The notes: generated by a model not told the origin, from the letters alone. A stretch of 64,000 nucleotides of DNA from Owenia fusiformis (GCA_903813345.2 CAIIXF020000002.1:28091223-28155222), one strand, 5' to 3'. Positions 24,536-36,429 are shown, counted from the stretch's first letter. Translations and numbers: made by a program.

Positions 24536-25529
24536 CTTTAACGTTTTGAGTTTCATTGATGATTTCAAAAAGACAAGGAGCCAACTGGACTATATAATGT
24601 AAAATAAGATCTTCTGGATTGTACTTTATTTTTTTAAGAACGAATAATGATCTAGTTGAGAGACCATGGTTTGGATAAAAAGGCGTAGGCTGTTGGGCGT
24701 GCGTGTATACGTTAAAATGTATTTTAGCTTTCATTCATTGTCAAGTGAGGAAATTGAAGTACAATGAGACTTGAAAACCAAACAATTTTTTTTGGTATAT
24801 TGGCACTCCGTATTTTGCAGGCAAGGCGGTGGAAGGATCCAAAATTTCATCTTTCATACACACAAAAACATATATTGATAAAAAATTGGTAGAGTTGGAT
24901 GCGTTTCAGTGACCCAATGACCCTTACTTTCAGCAATTTTCAGAACGTTCAGTGTAATTAATGTGTGGAATATTTTATTCAATATCAATAACCTTTTGCT
25001 TCTTATTCCTCGAAAGTAATGCTAAGAAAATGTTTGCCCACCCAAGCTAGGGTCTGTAACTACTTTGTTCTGATTGGCTGATATTGGACACACCTTGCCT
25101 AGAATTTGCCAAATAATGGTACCCTATAAACCCCCAAAGGCGCGCTATACTGCTAAAATACAACACCCACACCTTTTTACCCCAAACATTTTTTGAGTAC
25201 CATGTAGACCTCAAGCCCAACACTCACACCTTTTTACCCAAAACAATAATGATACACCGTCATCTGTCTTGTCAACCCAAATTCTGAAAATTATCCAAAT
25301 GCGACAACGATTCATTTGTTGCAGCATGCTCTCTAGTTTCCATTGATTTGCTTAATAACTTTGCATGCTTAGACTTAAGATACTCATTTCATTATTAGAT
25401 GGTGCATTATATAACTTTAACATCCAAACACAAACGGGCATTAACGTGCCATTCAATAGTACTTCTGTTTCCCAAACTGAAAATCCTCTGAAATTCGATA
25501 GGGCCATATAAATTGAAATATCCACTCAC

Positions 25530-25723
25530 CCAAGGGGTAACTAGGGCAGCTGTTCCAGCACTCATGGCAATAAGCAACCGGGCATACTCTCGGAAATATT
25601 CTGGGCATAGAAGGCAGTAGAGTAGAAAAAACGGCATGAATAGCATGGAGAGGAGAACGACTGTAGCGGTGATACAGCAGTATTTGGCCGAGGTTGCTGT
25701 TGCATTCATAGTGTGTGTATCTG
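25530..25723 (-). CDS. Exon with two membrane segments, probable rhodopsin-like GPCR TM6-TM7
   Basis: The minus-strand exon is bounded by acceptor TTTTCAG at 25724-25730 and donor GTGAGT at 25524-25529. It enters in phase 1 (two bases, then DTHTMNATATSAKY) and leaves in phase 0 after LVTPW. The product has a hydrophobic helix ITATVVLLSMLFMPFFLLYC, a loop CPEYFREYA, and a second helix RLLIAMSAGTAALVTP. Helix length, a Pro in the middle of the first helix and the short loop fit TM6, extracellular loop 3 and TM7 of a class A receptor. The usual NPxxY at the end of TM7 is not seen; the splice junction falls there (TPW joined to DPKTRK). Upstream exons for TM1-TM5 were not found in the window. Confidence 0.55.
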
Positions 25724-25759
25724 CTGAAAATTAAAAAGAATATTCGATATATTTTGATA

Positions 25760-25999
25760 TACTCCCCTCCATAAGTTTGGCAACCTTTTTCCCCATTGAA
25801 CTACGTGTTAAAGCCTCTTTACCTTTGAATTTTTATTTACTTAACCTGCGATGAAAATACTTATACTATTGATGGAAACGTAATTTGACTTTAATTCCAA
25901 TACCTCCAAATTTTCTCAATTTTTTTTCTCAATTACAATATTGTAATTGAGGAAAAAAATTTAGAAAAAAAGGTTGCCAAACTTATGGAGGGGAGTGTA
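25760..25999. mobile_element. Tc1/mariner-type MITE
   Basis: Left end CTCCCCTCCATAAGTTTGGC is answered by GCCAAACTTATGGAGGGGAG at the right; inverted homology spans about 33 bases. TA lies at or near each end. The middle has a second AT-rich palindrome (TTTTCTCAATTACAATATTG and its complement). It lies immediately upstream (minus-strand sense) of the GPCR-like TM exon. Confidence 0.75.
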
Positions 26000-26361
26000 T
26001 GTATTAAACTGTTATAGACGTACATATGCGTAGCTTACTTAGTTTGCACAAAGCTATCTCCTGAGAGATAAAAAAAATGTTGGGCCCCTAAAACCAATTT
26101 TCTTCAAAATTTGGCCTACAATTAAAAATAAGGCCTTAGAAGGCCCATTTATGACCAAAAAGGCCTACTTTTGGGGGCCTTAAAGCCTTTAATGGCTCAG
26201 GATTTTTTCTGGTTTCTGGGCCCACCCAAGGGGGAGGGGGGCCCTTGTGCTCTCCACCCGCAGATCCGCCAGTGGATATATTCATTTACAGAAATAGAAT
26301 TAAATTGTACACCTAATTCATTCTATTTCCTAAGAAGTATACCTATGGCACATTTAAACGT

Positions 26362-26438
26362 ACCCTTTGCATTCGTTTGACTTCACTTCTTAAAAGAGAG
26401 CTTCGTCTTCAGTTTAACTAGACTCTGCGCGCAGGGTA
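26362..26438. mobile_element. Short M10 MITE, perfect 10-bp target duplication
   Basis: 77 bp from ACCCTTTGCATTCG to GCAGGGTA, flanked by ATTTAAACGT on both sides (26352-26361 and 26439-26448). Near-identical to the copy at 7116-7195. Confidence 0.9.
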
Positions 26439-26448
26439 ATTTAAACGT

Positions 26449-27471
26449 GCTACTCCATAAGGCTTGGATATCTCTGGACCGTACAGTAATAATTAGAAAT
26501 CTTTAAGAGCTTTAATTTCCAATAAATGATTATAAGAAACTAAGAAAGGATACACACAGTCTTAAGCTAATCCAGTGTTGGACTAATCTTCTAAATTAGC
26601 TGGAATAAGTGCAATCACGAAATTCTTTTCAGTACCACAATTAACTTGGATTTATTTCAATGGGAACAAGAGGAAAGTCACAGCGCCTAAATAAACATTA
26701 AATAAGCAGTTAAATTGAATTAAAAGTCGAGATTATTGATTTAAGGGAATGTCAGTTTGAGTCACACATAATATGTTGCTAACATACTATGTAGCCACTT
26801 CTTTGTCCCTCTTCTTTAGTCTAAGAAATACAGTAAAACCCATTGTGAACACATTTTAAGGTTTTATATAAATACTAGTCAATGAGAGATAATAAATCCA
26901 CGTAGGTTGTCGCACAATTTCAGACGATTACATCTTGTATTATGAATATTTTCTGGTCATGAAAACAAGTGTATCCTTTAGATCCATTCATTATCTCCAA
27001 GTCAAGGATAATTAATATCAGACTAAATGATATTAAATGGACCTACCAATACACTTTGACTTAATTTTGACTTAATTTTCACTAAAAAGGCAACATTTTA
27101 TTATGAAGTTTAATAAGTAGATTGTTCCATGACCAAAAATGAAATCAATGGATAGCATGAGTTTTCTCTATAAGGAAAGTACATGGAGAATGCTAATCTT
27201 AGAGCATTTCAATTTTCCTTAAGGCTTTCAAGAAGAAGCCTAATTGATACAATAAAAAATAGTAATGCATTCTTTTACTATAATATAATATAAGATATTT
27301 TATCAAGTATAGCATTTTATAATTCACTGCCTGATATTGGGTCTATGCCATGGTTACAATGGAACTGTTATATTTTGACTAAACTTATTATCCAACAGAA
27401 TAAATTAATTGTCAAACTTACATTGCATAATATCACTGTATAAAAAATATAATATAACATTATATAATATA
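26449..27471. other. Gene-free AT-rich stretch
   Basis: No exon or structured repeat recognised apart from a pogo-like terminal phrase (ACAGTAAAACCCATTGTGAA) at about 26831. Confidence 0.4.
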
Positions 27472-27605
27472 GTAAAATGATTTTGATTTACAAATTTTCG
27501 TTTTATTGCTATAACTTCTTAAGGTAGTATGACCTCTTCTTCTTCTTTACCTGAAGAAGTTTTAGAAATAAAACGAAAATTTGTAAATCAAAATCATTTT
27601 ACTGT
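27472..27605. repeat. Near-perfect palindrome, about 135 bp
   Basis: AGTAAAATGATTTTGATTTA and the following 16 bases are repeated in reverse complement at the other end, around a short centre containing CTTCTTCTTC. Likely a palindromic MITE; no target duplication is evident. Confidence 0.75.
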
Positions 27606-27831
27606 TTTTAACACTTGTAAACATTATAAATTATATAATGATATAGTTTAATGCAATCCTATACCATACCATTTCCTGAGCTTCCGAGAATTTCCTCTTT
27701 AGCTAACTGATCCATCATCGTATCGTTGTATTTCACGTAATGAAGTATATAATATACGTATCCTTATATAATAAGTTTCGACCCACGTGACGTGCTCTTT
27801 TAATCAGCTGGTGCTGGCAATCATGTACATA

Positions 27832-28942
27832 CGAGGGGTGATCAATAAGAAATGGACGCTTTTTACACATATGCTTTTCATAGACCAATCCCTTCGATTT
27901 TCTTACCAGTGATACATCATTCGATTATCTATCAACTCTGAAGATTAACAAAACATGTAATATATTTTGATATATCTTTATTACCGTGAAGAGGGTATAG
28001 GTACTCCGGGACCGACATGACGTCAAACATTCTGAAGCTATTTTAGCTTGTTGAACATGCAACGCAGTTGAATGCAGGCTGAACAAACAAACCATTTTGG
28101 TCATAAATTACCCCATTTTGTTATGCGATAGTTGATTTTGAATATTTTAACATCATTATGTGGTATTCATGCCATATTTATTCTACAGGGCCCTCTACAT
28201 AGGTTCCATCAAGTGCTACATCACAATTCTTCATCCTCTTAACTCAATATTGTGAGACAAGGCTGAATCCATTCTCTGTCATGATAGCAAGATGCAGTTG
28301 CACGGGTTGTTTTATTTCATCAATGTCAATAAACCTCTGTCCCCGGGCCTGCGTCCCTTCTCAATAGAAATAAGTACAGTAGTATAGGATGATAAATAAG
28401 TCACATGTGGGCAGATCTTGACAATATCAGTGGTGCATTGGCCAAGGGCTCAATTTTGAGGTCCAGGGATATTGTTTTCTGAACATTTTGAGATCTGTGG
28501 GCAGGTACATTGTCCATATGGAGTAGGGTGTTTCCTTCTTTCACCAACCCCTTCTCCCACAAATTGACAAATCGACCTGCAAACCCCTTCCATACAACAC
28601 TCTGACATCACAATACTTACCTGTTTATGTGTTACTAGTCAGCAAATATATTTCAAAGAATACAACACTTGTTGCATATAAAAAAAGTTTAAATCTAACT
28701 GAAGTTTGCCAAACTGGCTAAAAACTGAATATGTGAAGTAAATCAGTGTCGCGGCGGTCCCGGGTTACATGTACCTCCTTCACGGAAATAAGGATATATC
28801 AACATGTATTATATATTTTGTCTTCAAATCTACAAAATTGATAGATAATTGAATTATTTATCACTGGTATGAAAATCAAAGGGATTGGTCCATAAAAAGT
28901 ATCTGTGTAAAAAAGCGTCCATTACTTATTGATCACCCCTCG
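27832..28942 (-). mobile_element. Decayed mariner element with about 110-200-bp inverted ends
   Basis: Ends CGAGGGGTGATCAATAAG and CTTATTGATCACCCCTCG, flanked by TA (27830-27831 and 28943-28944). The inverted homology extends through AAGGGATTGGTC and a GGGACCG block well into the element. The transposase remnant on the minus strand confirms the mariner assignment. Total 1,111 bp. Confidence 0.9.
28290..28540 (-). pseudogene. Mariner transposase remnant (DDE catalytic region)
   Basis: Minus-strand reading gives LHMDNVPAHRSQNVQKTI, matching the D-N-A-P-A-H catalytic block of mariner transposases, and, after a frameshift and stop, GQRFIDIDEIK, matching the conserved GxRFxDxDE region near the C-terminus. 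The N-terminal DNA-binding part is not recognisable. Clearly dead. Confidence 0.8.
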
Positions 28943-29866
28943 TACGTATTCAGTCAGGTATTGGTATTTCCAACACTATGGTCCAGCTAGTGGGAGGGCA
29001 ATCCATATTATGGCATTGGCGGATCCAGAAGTTAGCAATGGGGATGCCCAAATTTGAAATCAATTGAACTTTTGGGCCCCAGTAAATCCAAATCAGGCCC
29101 ATTTTTGAAAAGGGCCATAAAAGCCAGTAATGACCACAGTCAGAGAGAATGTTTCTGGCGAAAATTCTGGGATTTCAAACACTTTGAATGTTATTGATAT
29201 AGTTCCAGGGCAATTCGAAGAACGTATTAGATGTCCGTGGTAATGACCCACTAATTGAAGCCACAAAAATTCTGGGCCCAAATTGCTATTAAATAATTGG
29301 CAACCCTCTTTACTAGACCTAAAAACGGTGCAGAATACATAAAATCGATTTATTTTACATTTGATACAATGTCGAGTCCCCCCGGCGTAGCGCATGCAAT
29401 GTATTTAATTAGGCCAAAAGCGAACAGCTTGTTTTTTCACGATCGCAGTTTCAGAGCATCGTGTAGGCTCTTCAAAATAAAGACGAGAAAGTTTAGACAA
29501 AAGTTGGCCGATTTTCGGAATTTTAGTAAGTTAATTCTCAAAATGCAAGTTAATTAGATGTTCAAATCGTTATTTGTAGATGAAGAATAATCTGTGGCAT
29601 CACAAGGAAGGTAATTTGCAATTGTGTTAACTCGTTATACGTTTCACGACTGCATCACATATCGTTGAAGTCGGGTGCTAAATTCCAAATTTCGCATGCG
29701 ACGACATCGACATTTCTCCCCGGGATTTCCTCCTTATAGGAACTCTCCTTTCTTTTTGTACCATTGAGATGCATGTTAATTGACAAAGTTCAAATAAGAA
29801 TTTCTCAAATCGCAGCCCATCGATTTTCAAAGAATTTCTTAGAAAAGCAAAACATCTTGTTCATGT

Positions 29867-30338
29867 CACGGACGTCAAGTAAGTTTCTGGCGAAAGCCGG
29901 AGCATAGATTATTTAAGAGGACTGGAAACAAGAATGACCTACCTTTTTATTTCCCGAATCCCGCCTGAAATTAGCTCATCTTGGTGACTGTAACCTGTAT
30001 ATCTGTATTAATAGAGTCTCTTTGTATCGCATCTGCCTCAATTTTAAAGTTTTATTGGTATTTTTAATATGATTTCACTGTTTTTGTGGACTGGACGGTT
30101 CAGCCAAGCAAATGGCAGCTGACCTGTTCAAAGTACTTTTAGAACTAATTATCACAAATGACAATAATTTTGGAAACAATATTATACTAAATAGATTACT
30201 ATAAGCATCTAAAAAAAACTAGATGAACCACTGAGTCAATAGTGATAAATAGGCCAACACGAGTTGGCAGAATTGAAATAGACTGCCATCTTGTTTCCAG
30301 TCCTCTTGCTTTCGCCAGAAACTTACTCGACGTCCGTG
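29867..30338. mobile_element. Inverted-repeat element with perfect 8-bp target duplication
   Basis: Begins CACGGACGTCAAGTAAG, ends with the inverted match (CTTACTCGACGTCCGTG). Flanked by GTTCATGT at 29859-29866 and 30339-30346. Inverted homology covers about 60-70 bases, including TTTCTGGCGAAAG and GAGGACTGGAAACAAGA. No transposase. Eight-base duplications occur in hAT, P and Merlin elements; the termini do not decide between them. Confidence 0.85.
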
Positions 30339-30779
30339 GTTCATGTCAACAAAAATATCCCACGAAAATCCACAGATCCGGAAAAATGACCACCCAAAAA
30401 TATGACCCTCGTACTGATCTTTATTTTTTCCATCTGTCAGACAATGATTGATCAATATTTACCCTGTAATCTCTTCTTTATGTATGGCTTTAGTGATTGG
30501 AGTTGAAGCTAACAACAGTACACATCGTTTGAGGTATGACATGTGATATTTATTGAAAAACTCCAAAATCAAGGAAAAATAAATTTTCCGAAGATTGCGT
30601 GTCTTGTCCTTGAGTATATTTATTGAGCCTAGACACGGAGGAGGTAATCTGGCAGATGTCCGTGCGAAAATCAAAAGTTCTGCTCTCACACAGACTTGAG
30701 TCAACGTTTCTTGCGAAACCTTCTTTGACATGTAAAATTTTATGTCCAAGTAAGTTTCGAAAAAAACGTTGACATAAAT

Positions 30780-31040
30780 CGATGGTCTCCTACATAGTTG
30801 GAGTACCAAAACGTCATCATATTTATGTACATTAAGTCTTGACCAATTCACCACTACCAAGCTCATCCATCCGCAGAAAATAATCCCAAATATTTTACCA
30901 TTCACTGTTATGATCACATGTTTCCCATGATTTATTCTGGGCATTATATGTCTGCAAATTAGAGTATTCCATCCTAACATGGTGCTGTAGAGTACCATAT
31001 CCTCAAACAGGTTTTTAGTAGAACTACTTTCCTCATACCA
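30780..31040 (-). pseudogene. Possible Tc1/mariner-like transposase fragment
   Basis: A long minus-strand ORF contains HIMPRINHGKHVIITV followed by SLVVVNWSRLNVHKYDDVL. The order and spacing recall the HGGGSxMVWG...LVxxxGxxNxxxYxxxL region of Tc1-like transposases. Catalytic residues are not visible and the resemblance is partial. No splice acceptor opens the ORF. It could instead be a chance ORF. Confidence 0.35.
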
Positions 31041-31130
31041 CAAAATTTACAATGTTCCACTTGAATTTTCTGACTACTTTGATCGTGAAAAATAAGAGTT
31101 AGCTAAATAATGATACTGTTAATCACCTTC

Positions 31131-31938
31131 TAGCCTTGCCCAAGTCGGTCTCTTTTACTATCTTGATTTCTATTATGACCGCCTTGTACCAAAGAGAAAG
31201 CCACGTGCTTTACCGACTCAATGTTTATGTCGGTAAAATTTGACCAATCAACGACGGCCCTGCAGCGTTAGCTCATTATTATGCATGGTCAAAAACAAGT
31301 ACACTTTTTACTTTTCGCCGGAACTTTTCACGAACAAATCTTGCTTGAATTCATCATGAAAATACAAATATTTTATCAGATAAATATCAATCAGAGTTTA
31401 GTGGATGCCGGAGCATCGATCGGTAACCGGAGGTGAGAAGATTTCAACAATAAACGTTGAAACGATCGCTGATTTCAAATGAACATGTAGGCTGAGATTC
31501 AATCACTGATCGACTACATGATTGGACTCGGTCTTGCATTTTCATCGCGAAATTAGTTTTAAATCTATTGCATGATTTAATTTATATTAATGACTCTTAC
31601 ATTCACTAAGTACATTTAATTACATAATATATTGTAACTCTAAAGAAACGATCGATCAGATCATTGAATTTCAAATCGGGAAGATTGCTTTGCTTACACG
31701 TATGCAGGTCAACCTGATAACGTTTTGATTGGTCAATTAGCCTGAAGTCACACGTCGTGTCCACGCGTATATCTGTTAATCAATAAGGTTTCGCGATACC
31801 CCTGATAGCGTAGGTATTATGGAAATCTCGAAACCGTTGAATAACTCTGCATAATATCAGCGCAGGTGTATTGGATTGTACAAGGCGGTAATAATTCAAG
31901 ATCAGATAAGTAAAAAAATACCGACTTGGGCAAGGCTA
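31131..31938. mobile_element. M9 element, 808 bp, perfect 9-bp target duplication
   Basis: Ends TAGCCTTGCCCAAGTCGGT and ACCGACTTGGGCAAGGCTA, flanked by ATCACCTTC (31122-31130 and 31939-31947). Inner ends also pair (TCTTGATTTCTATTA region against TAATTCAAGATCAGA). Longer parent form of the 106-bp copy at 24170; a solo right end is present at about 49680-49712. No intact ORF. Confidence 0.85.
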
Positions 31939-32288
31939 ATCACCTTCCAGAAGTAAGTAAACATTCAACCTAGCAGCTCATATACTTTATTGCGTCAAGC
32001 CATCAACCATTGAGCAAAAGCACAATACACAGTGAACAGAATTTCCTTCATATTATATTATTTAAAACTACAAATGCGGAATCTTTTTCGTAAAAAATAT
32101 TGATGTTTTTCAAATGGATCAACATCAATCAGAGCGAGATTTGTTTTTTTTCTGGTTCCGGTTTTCTCGAATATATAATACATGATAATAACATGCACTA
32201 ACTGTAGACAGAAATATTATTTTACTTTCAGATTTTTTGTAAACATAAGAATTAGAAGATAGAAACAACCACAAGAATATCAGCAACA

Positions 32289-32745
32289 ATGGGTTCAACA
32301 AAACTAATGCTAACCAAGCTCATACAAGACTCTGTGCTTAAACTGTGCACTCAGAATTTAACATTCTCTGCCACCCTTGAAATAGATGGAATCATATGTA
32401 TCAACACTGGCCCTCAGGATGATGAAATTGTTGTCAAAATGCACAGGACTATTGTTAACCAACAGAACGATCGCACACCCCTGATGGATCAATGGGAGAA
32501 TACTGAACTGCCGATGCCTAGGACGCAATTTTCAGAACATTTTTCAAAGGAGAAACAACAGTTTCAAAAACCATATCTCTCACCCCAGACACATGCTCCT
32601 GTTAAGAGTACATCTGCAAAAATAACAGAAACGGCTGTAAGAATGCCTACTCTTACGTCGAGTACCTATAGCCCAGGCCCCCCTTCAGCCACTCTTCATG
32701 CTCCTGGTGGTAAACTACCCTATGATGCTCAGGATATAGTCAAAG
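32289..32745 (+). CDS. Zinc-finger cassette gene, constant exon A (start codon)
   Basis: ATG at 32289 begins MGSTKLMLTKLIQDSVLKLC; a possible 5' UTR acceptor (TTTTACTTTCAG) lies at about 32231. The exon encodes 152 codons plus one base and stops at donor G|GTATGA (32745/32746). The first 55 residues alternate hydrophobic and polar residues (NLTFSATLEIDGIICI, DEIVVKMHRTIVN) and look like a small folded domain. The rest is Ser/Thr/Pro-rich. I do not recognise a BTB, KRAB, SCAN or ZAD domain. Reading on past the donor runs into intron DNA and a MITE, which supports the donor. Role inferred: constant N-terminus of a transcription factor family made by alternative last exons. Confidence 0.8.
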
Positions 32746-32837
32746 GTATGAATTATATCACTAGCACACTGCACGTAAATTTTACAAATCTCAGTATTGT
32801 AGGACAAATTAAATGTTCTCCTAGAAAACACAATGTT

Positions 32838-33010
32838 CTCCCCCAGATTTTTTCTCAAGTGGGCATAAAATTCTTCGTCTCACAATTTAGTGAACATTTC
32901 TATTTTTCATGATTTTATGAATTCTCAGGTGGTGTTGCGTACTGCGAGCCTGTGATTAAAATGTCAGCTGGGTGCCGTGACCACTTGCTCTAATTTAATG
33001 CTGGAAAATT
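32838..33010. mobile_element. Degraded copy of a CAGTG-ended repeat in intron 1
   Basis: Contains CAGATTTTTTCTCAAGTGGGC and ...CCACTTGCTCTAATTTAATGCTGGA, matching the better copies at 38942-39148 and 43139-43342. It starts about 90 bases after the constant-exon donor. Confidence 0.6.
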
Positions 33011-33082
33011 TGAACAATCTACTGTATTAATTGTACACCGTGACTAATTCATCAGTATCGTAGTCTTTATTTATGATTTCAG

Positions 33083-33382
33083 CTGAACCACCTGGTAATG
33101 ATAAACAAATTCTTGGTAAACGACCAGCCTTAGATACCAAAGAAACCACCTTAAAACCTATCCCTGAAAAACACATCAAAATTGAGAAAGATGAACCGAT
33201 AACGATTGAAATAGGGGAAGACGAAGAAGAGTTTGGTGGGGCAGAGGATCAGGAGTCATATACCACAGGAAATAGTTGGATGGGGGATGATATGTATGAA
33301 CAAGACATTAGCATGAATACAAGCATGAATGATATGGCAGCAAGTAAACAGGTCCCAGGAGGCATTCTAGATTCAAAGAAAG
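33083..33382 (+). CDS. Zinc-finger cassette gene, constant exon B
   Basis: Acceptor TTTATGATTTCAG precedes CT GAA CCA; donor G|GTGAGT follows AAG AAA G. The exon is exactly 300 nt and is phase 1 on both sides, so it can be skipped without shifting frame. It encodes EPPGNDKQILGKRPALDTKE, a Lys/Pro stretch with KHIKIEKDEP (a possible SUMO-type IKxE site), then a strongly acidic run EIGEDEEEFGGAEDQE, and a Met/Asn-rich end. This looks like a disordered regulatory region. The 3' end supplies the G that completes a Gly, Ala or Asp codon with each of the seven variable exons. Confidence 0.85.
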
Positions 33383-36300
33383 GTGAGTTTAATTTCTTTT
33401 GAAACTCAGGGTCACCCATATTTGTGTTTGTGATAATGTGAACAGAGGACAGAGAATCCAATTAATGTACTGTGAGCCTTTGCACTTATTTTGTCAAAAA
33501 TTTTGTCTTTATTTTTTCACATTATTTTTTTTTCGTATTTAATTTATGTTGTTGAACTTACTTCCTCATCTAGAATGGTTTTGCTTGACAGGTTATTAGG
33601 GTTTTTATAACCCCAAATTTCTTTTTAAAATCTTGCACTTTGGTTGTATTTTTCAAAGTTGAGCTTGTTTTTTGAAACCTAACTGTTTATACATTGATCA
33701 TGCCAGGATTTTTTGACTCGACTATGTAGACATTTTTTTCTTACTCGTTGTTTCAATAGCTGGGTTATAACAAACACAAGTATGGGATAAAGTGATCCAT
33801 TCAAGAATCATGTCACATCCAGATTTTTAATGTAAATAAACTTATTGGAATTGTCGCATATTGGCAATCTTTTGATAGATGATGTCAATCGGCCTGGTCA
33901 AGCTTGAAAAGCCACAAAATAAGTTTAATATTTGAAGGCTGCACTTTTTCAAAGCTGGACTAAAAATCTGCTGATGTTTTGTTGTTCTTTATTTTGTTTT
34001 GAATTTGGCTTTGACATGTACTCCAGATTTATTGTGTATTTAGATAGATATTTATGGAAGAATGAACAAAGTTTGTTAGAGACCAAGTGATATTAAATCT
34101 TCTGGGAATAACCCTAGGAATTCTCTTGGCGAAATGCTGCTGCTTCAAAAAATTAAAAATTTTATGAATATTTTAGGTTTTTCATTGAAACAAATTTCTG
34201 TTTGAACTTTTTGGTACATATACATTTACATTCCATAAAGTTAGACTTAAAAATACAGAATTGAAATGCAATTTTGTTCATTAGGATTTGCTCCTTCTTG
34301 GAGTTGTCTTTCTTGTTAGCAACTATTAATTCCTAATCTAGATAAAAAGTCAGAAAATACTTCCAAAAAGTAAATTAACAAAAAACAAAAAAAATAAACT
34401 CACATTCTGTGTTTACTATCAATAACTATTGGAATTAAAATAGTAAGGCTCTAAAACAATATTTGTAGTTGGAGACTTGTCTTGTAATTGTAGGTATATA
34501 TGTTGTAACACTTGACAAGCTTTATACGTCAACTTGGGTTAATTTGGTGCTCGCTTATTTTGCGATTTTGGCAACTTGAGAAAAATTTGCCGATTTACAT
34601 CTTACTTAAAATTAATGAAAATAAATCCCTGGAATTTGTTATTTTTGTGTATCATGGAGTTAGTCTTCATGTGAAATAATTTTAAGAAATCATGCCTTAT
34701 ATAAATTAGCAAAGAAAAACAAAGCCATTGGTATTTTTAGCCTCATAATGATGGTTTGGTGGCTAGTATCAAAGTCAGTGACAATGGAAATTGTAGTACT
34801 CCGTGAATATATTCAAATTCTAAATACATGTATGGTCTGAATTGAAAAAAGAGAAATCAAGTTTCTCCCAAATCTGCCAAGTATATAGCCAGCATGTCAA
34901 AAATCTGATATATTGCAAAACTTATAATGGCACGCACCAAATTAACTCAACATATTTCATCATTATGTTTTTGATTGTTTCATTTATTAGCTCATCATAG
35001 TTTAAAGAAAATGTAGTTATAAGCTTAAAAATGTTTTATATTGCATTACTGACCAGAAAATTACTATGTATATTTATTCAGCTCTTGGTGAAAAAAATTT
35101 CTCACGTTTACACAAATGAGGTCAAGTTTATGTGACATGGCTAAAGATTGTATGAAAAGTTCCTTGGTTGTGGTTTACTTTTTAAAAGCAGGTTTCCTTA
35201 CTCACTGACATTTGAACCCTTTCTTTCTACAGGTCATTTAAGTAATCACCTTTAAAAAAGTAGTTGCAGGGCTATTTAAAACAAATAACCACACTTTCAG
35301 TTGACACTTGCAGGGAGGACTGACATATTTTCTGACAATATGTCATTAATGGCCTGACACCATGACATGTGGTTTGACACCACTGGGAGCTGCTAATTAC
35401 ACCATAGTAATGGTCACTCACAACGTGTAACAATAAAACAGAAAAGCAATACAAAAGAGGAAATCATTATAACAATGCAGTTTATGAGAATTTAAATGAC
35501 AGAAGTAAAAATGGAAAACATCAACAATCCATATTATTTTTAAAAACACCAAAAAATTCAGTGGAACTTAGAATTTGCCTTTTTAGTCTTTGCAGAATTA
35601 AGTAATTTCACTCGCAGAACATCATTCGAATTTGCAAAAAACTGGGAGATGTGATTGTTCATACAGCCCATCACTTCTTATTGTTATACAGTAAAACCTG
35701 CCTAACTGGAACACTTTTGGTACCTCTAAAATGTTTTCTACTTCCACTTATAAAGGTTCATTTTTTAACAATAAGTCAGTTGGTTTTAGGACACTAAAAA
35801 GTGGTCCACTAACAGAGGGGTTCCTCTTTAAAGGATTCACTATTTTATTGATAAAAATAGAACATGGTATTATCCCCAGGGAAGCTGAGTATTGTAGGAA
35901 CTTAGGTCAAAGAAAGCAGTCTTGCAAATTCTGAAAAATTATCAAGTGAATTTCATCTATGTTGAGCTTTAAGCTGACTGTCCTTCAGATTCCCCAACTT
36001 GATAGACAGAAAACCTTCTGATTTAGAATAGGAATACATAAACAGTTGTGGTAGTACTTGTTCAATCTTCATTTATTTAATTCCCAACTCAGAGGTTTCA
36101 CTAGAATTTCTCACATCAGGCTAAATAAATGAAAACAATGGGCAAAATGAATAGAAATCATAATTTTAACATGGGAAACTTAAAACAACAGGCGCTTTTG
36201 TGAAAACAACCGGTGAAAATCGCCTGTTGCCTGCCGCTAATGAAACCCCTGCAACTGAATGTTAGATTTTTTTTACTGGGTGATTGAAATTTGAAATTAT

Positions 36301-36429
36301 CAGCTTTGGGCAATGCCTTAGTTAGTTACTACAGTCCTGGGAGATCCAGGCCTTGTTTCTTATGGCAATGTGTTCCACTTCAACCTAATAACTAATACGT
36401 CTGAGTGGAGATGCTTATGGAGACATAAA
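33383..36429 (+). other. First part of the long intron before the variable exons
   Basis: AT-rich intronic DNA. No zinc-finger exon is seen. A pogo-like MITE lies at about 35689-35860; a short ORF there is a shadow. Confidence 0.6.
35689..35860. mobile_element. pogo/Tigger-like MITE (right end diverged)
   Basis: Preceded by TA and starting CAGTAAAACCTGCCTAACTG; shares GGTACCT, AATAAGTCAGT and AGTGGTCCACTAACAGAGG with the element at 16923-17106. Right terminus not identified. Confidence 0.55.

Noticed and set aside
30459-31043. Minus-strand 194-codon ORF considered as a GPCR TM3-TM4 exon continuing the gene at 25.5 kb
   Set aside because: No acceptor before the candidate helix, no DRY motif, and the sequence aligns better by eye with a Tc1-like transposase fragment.
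32746-32912. Extension of constant exon A beyond 32745 (about 55 more residues)
   Set aside because: It runs through a GTATGA donor into a MITE copy; the donor phase fits exon B.
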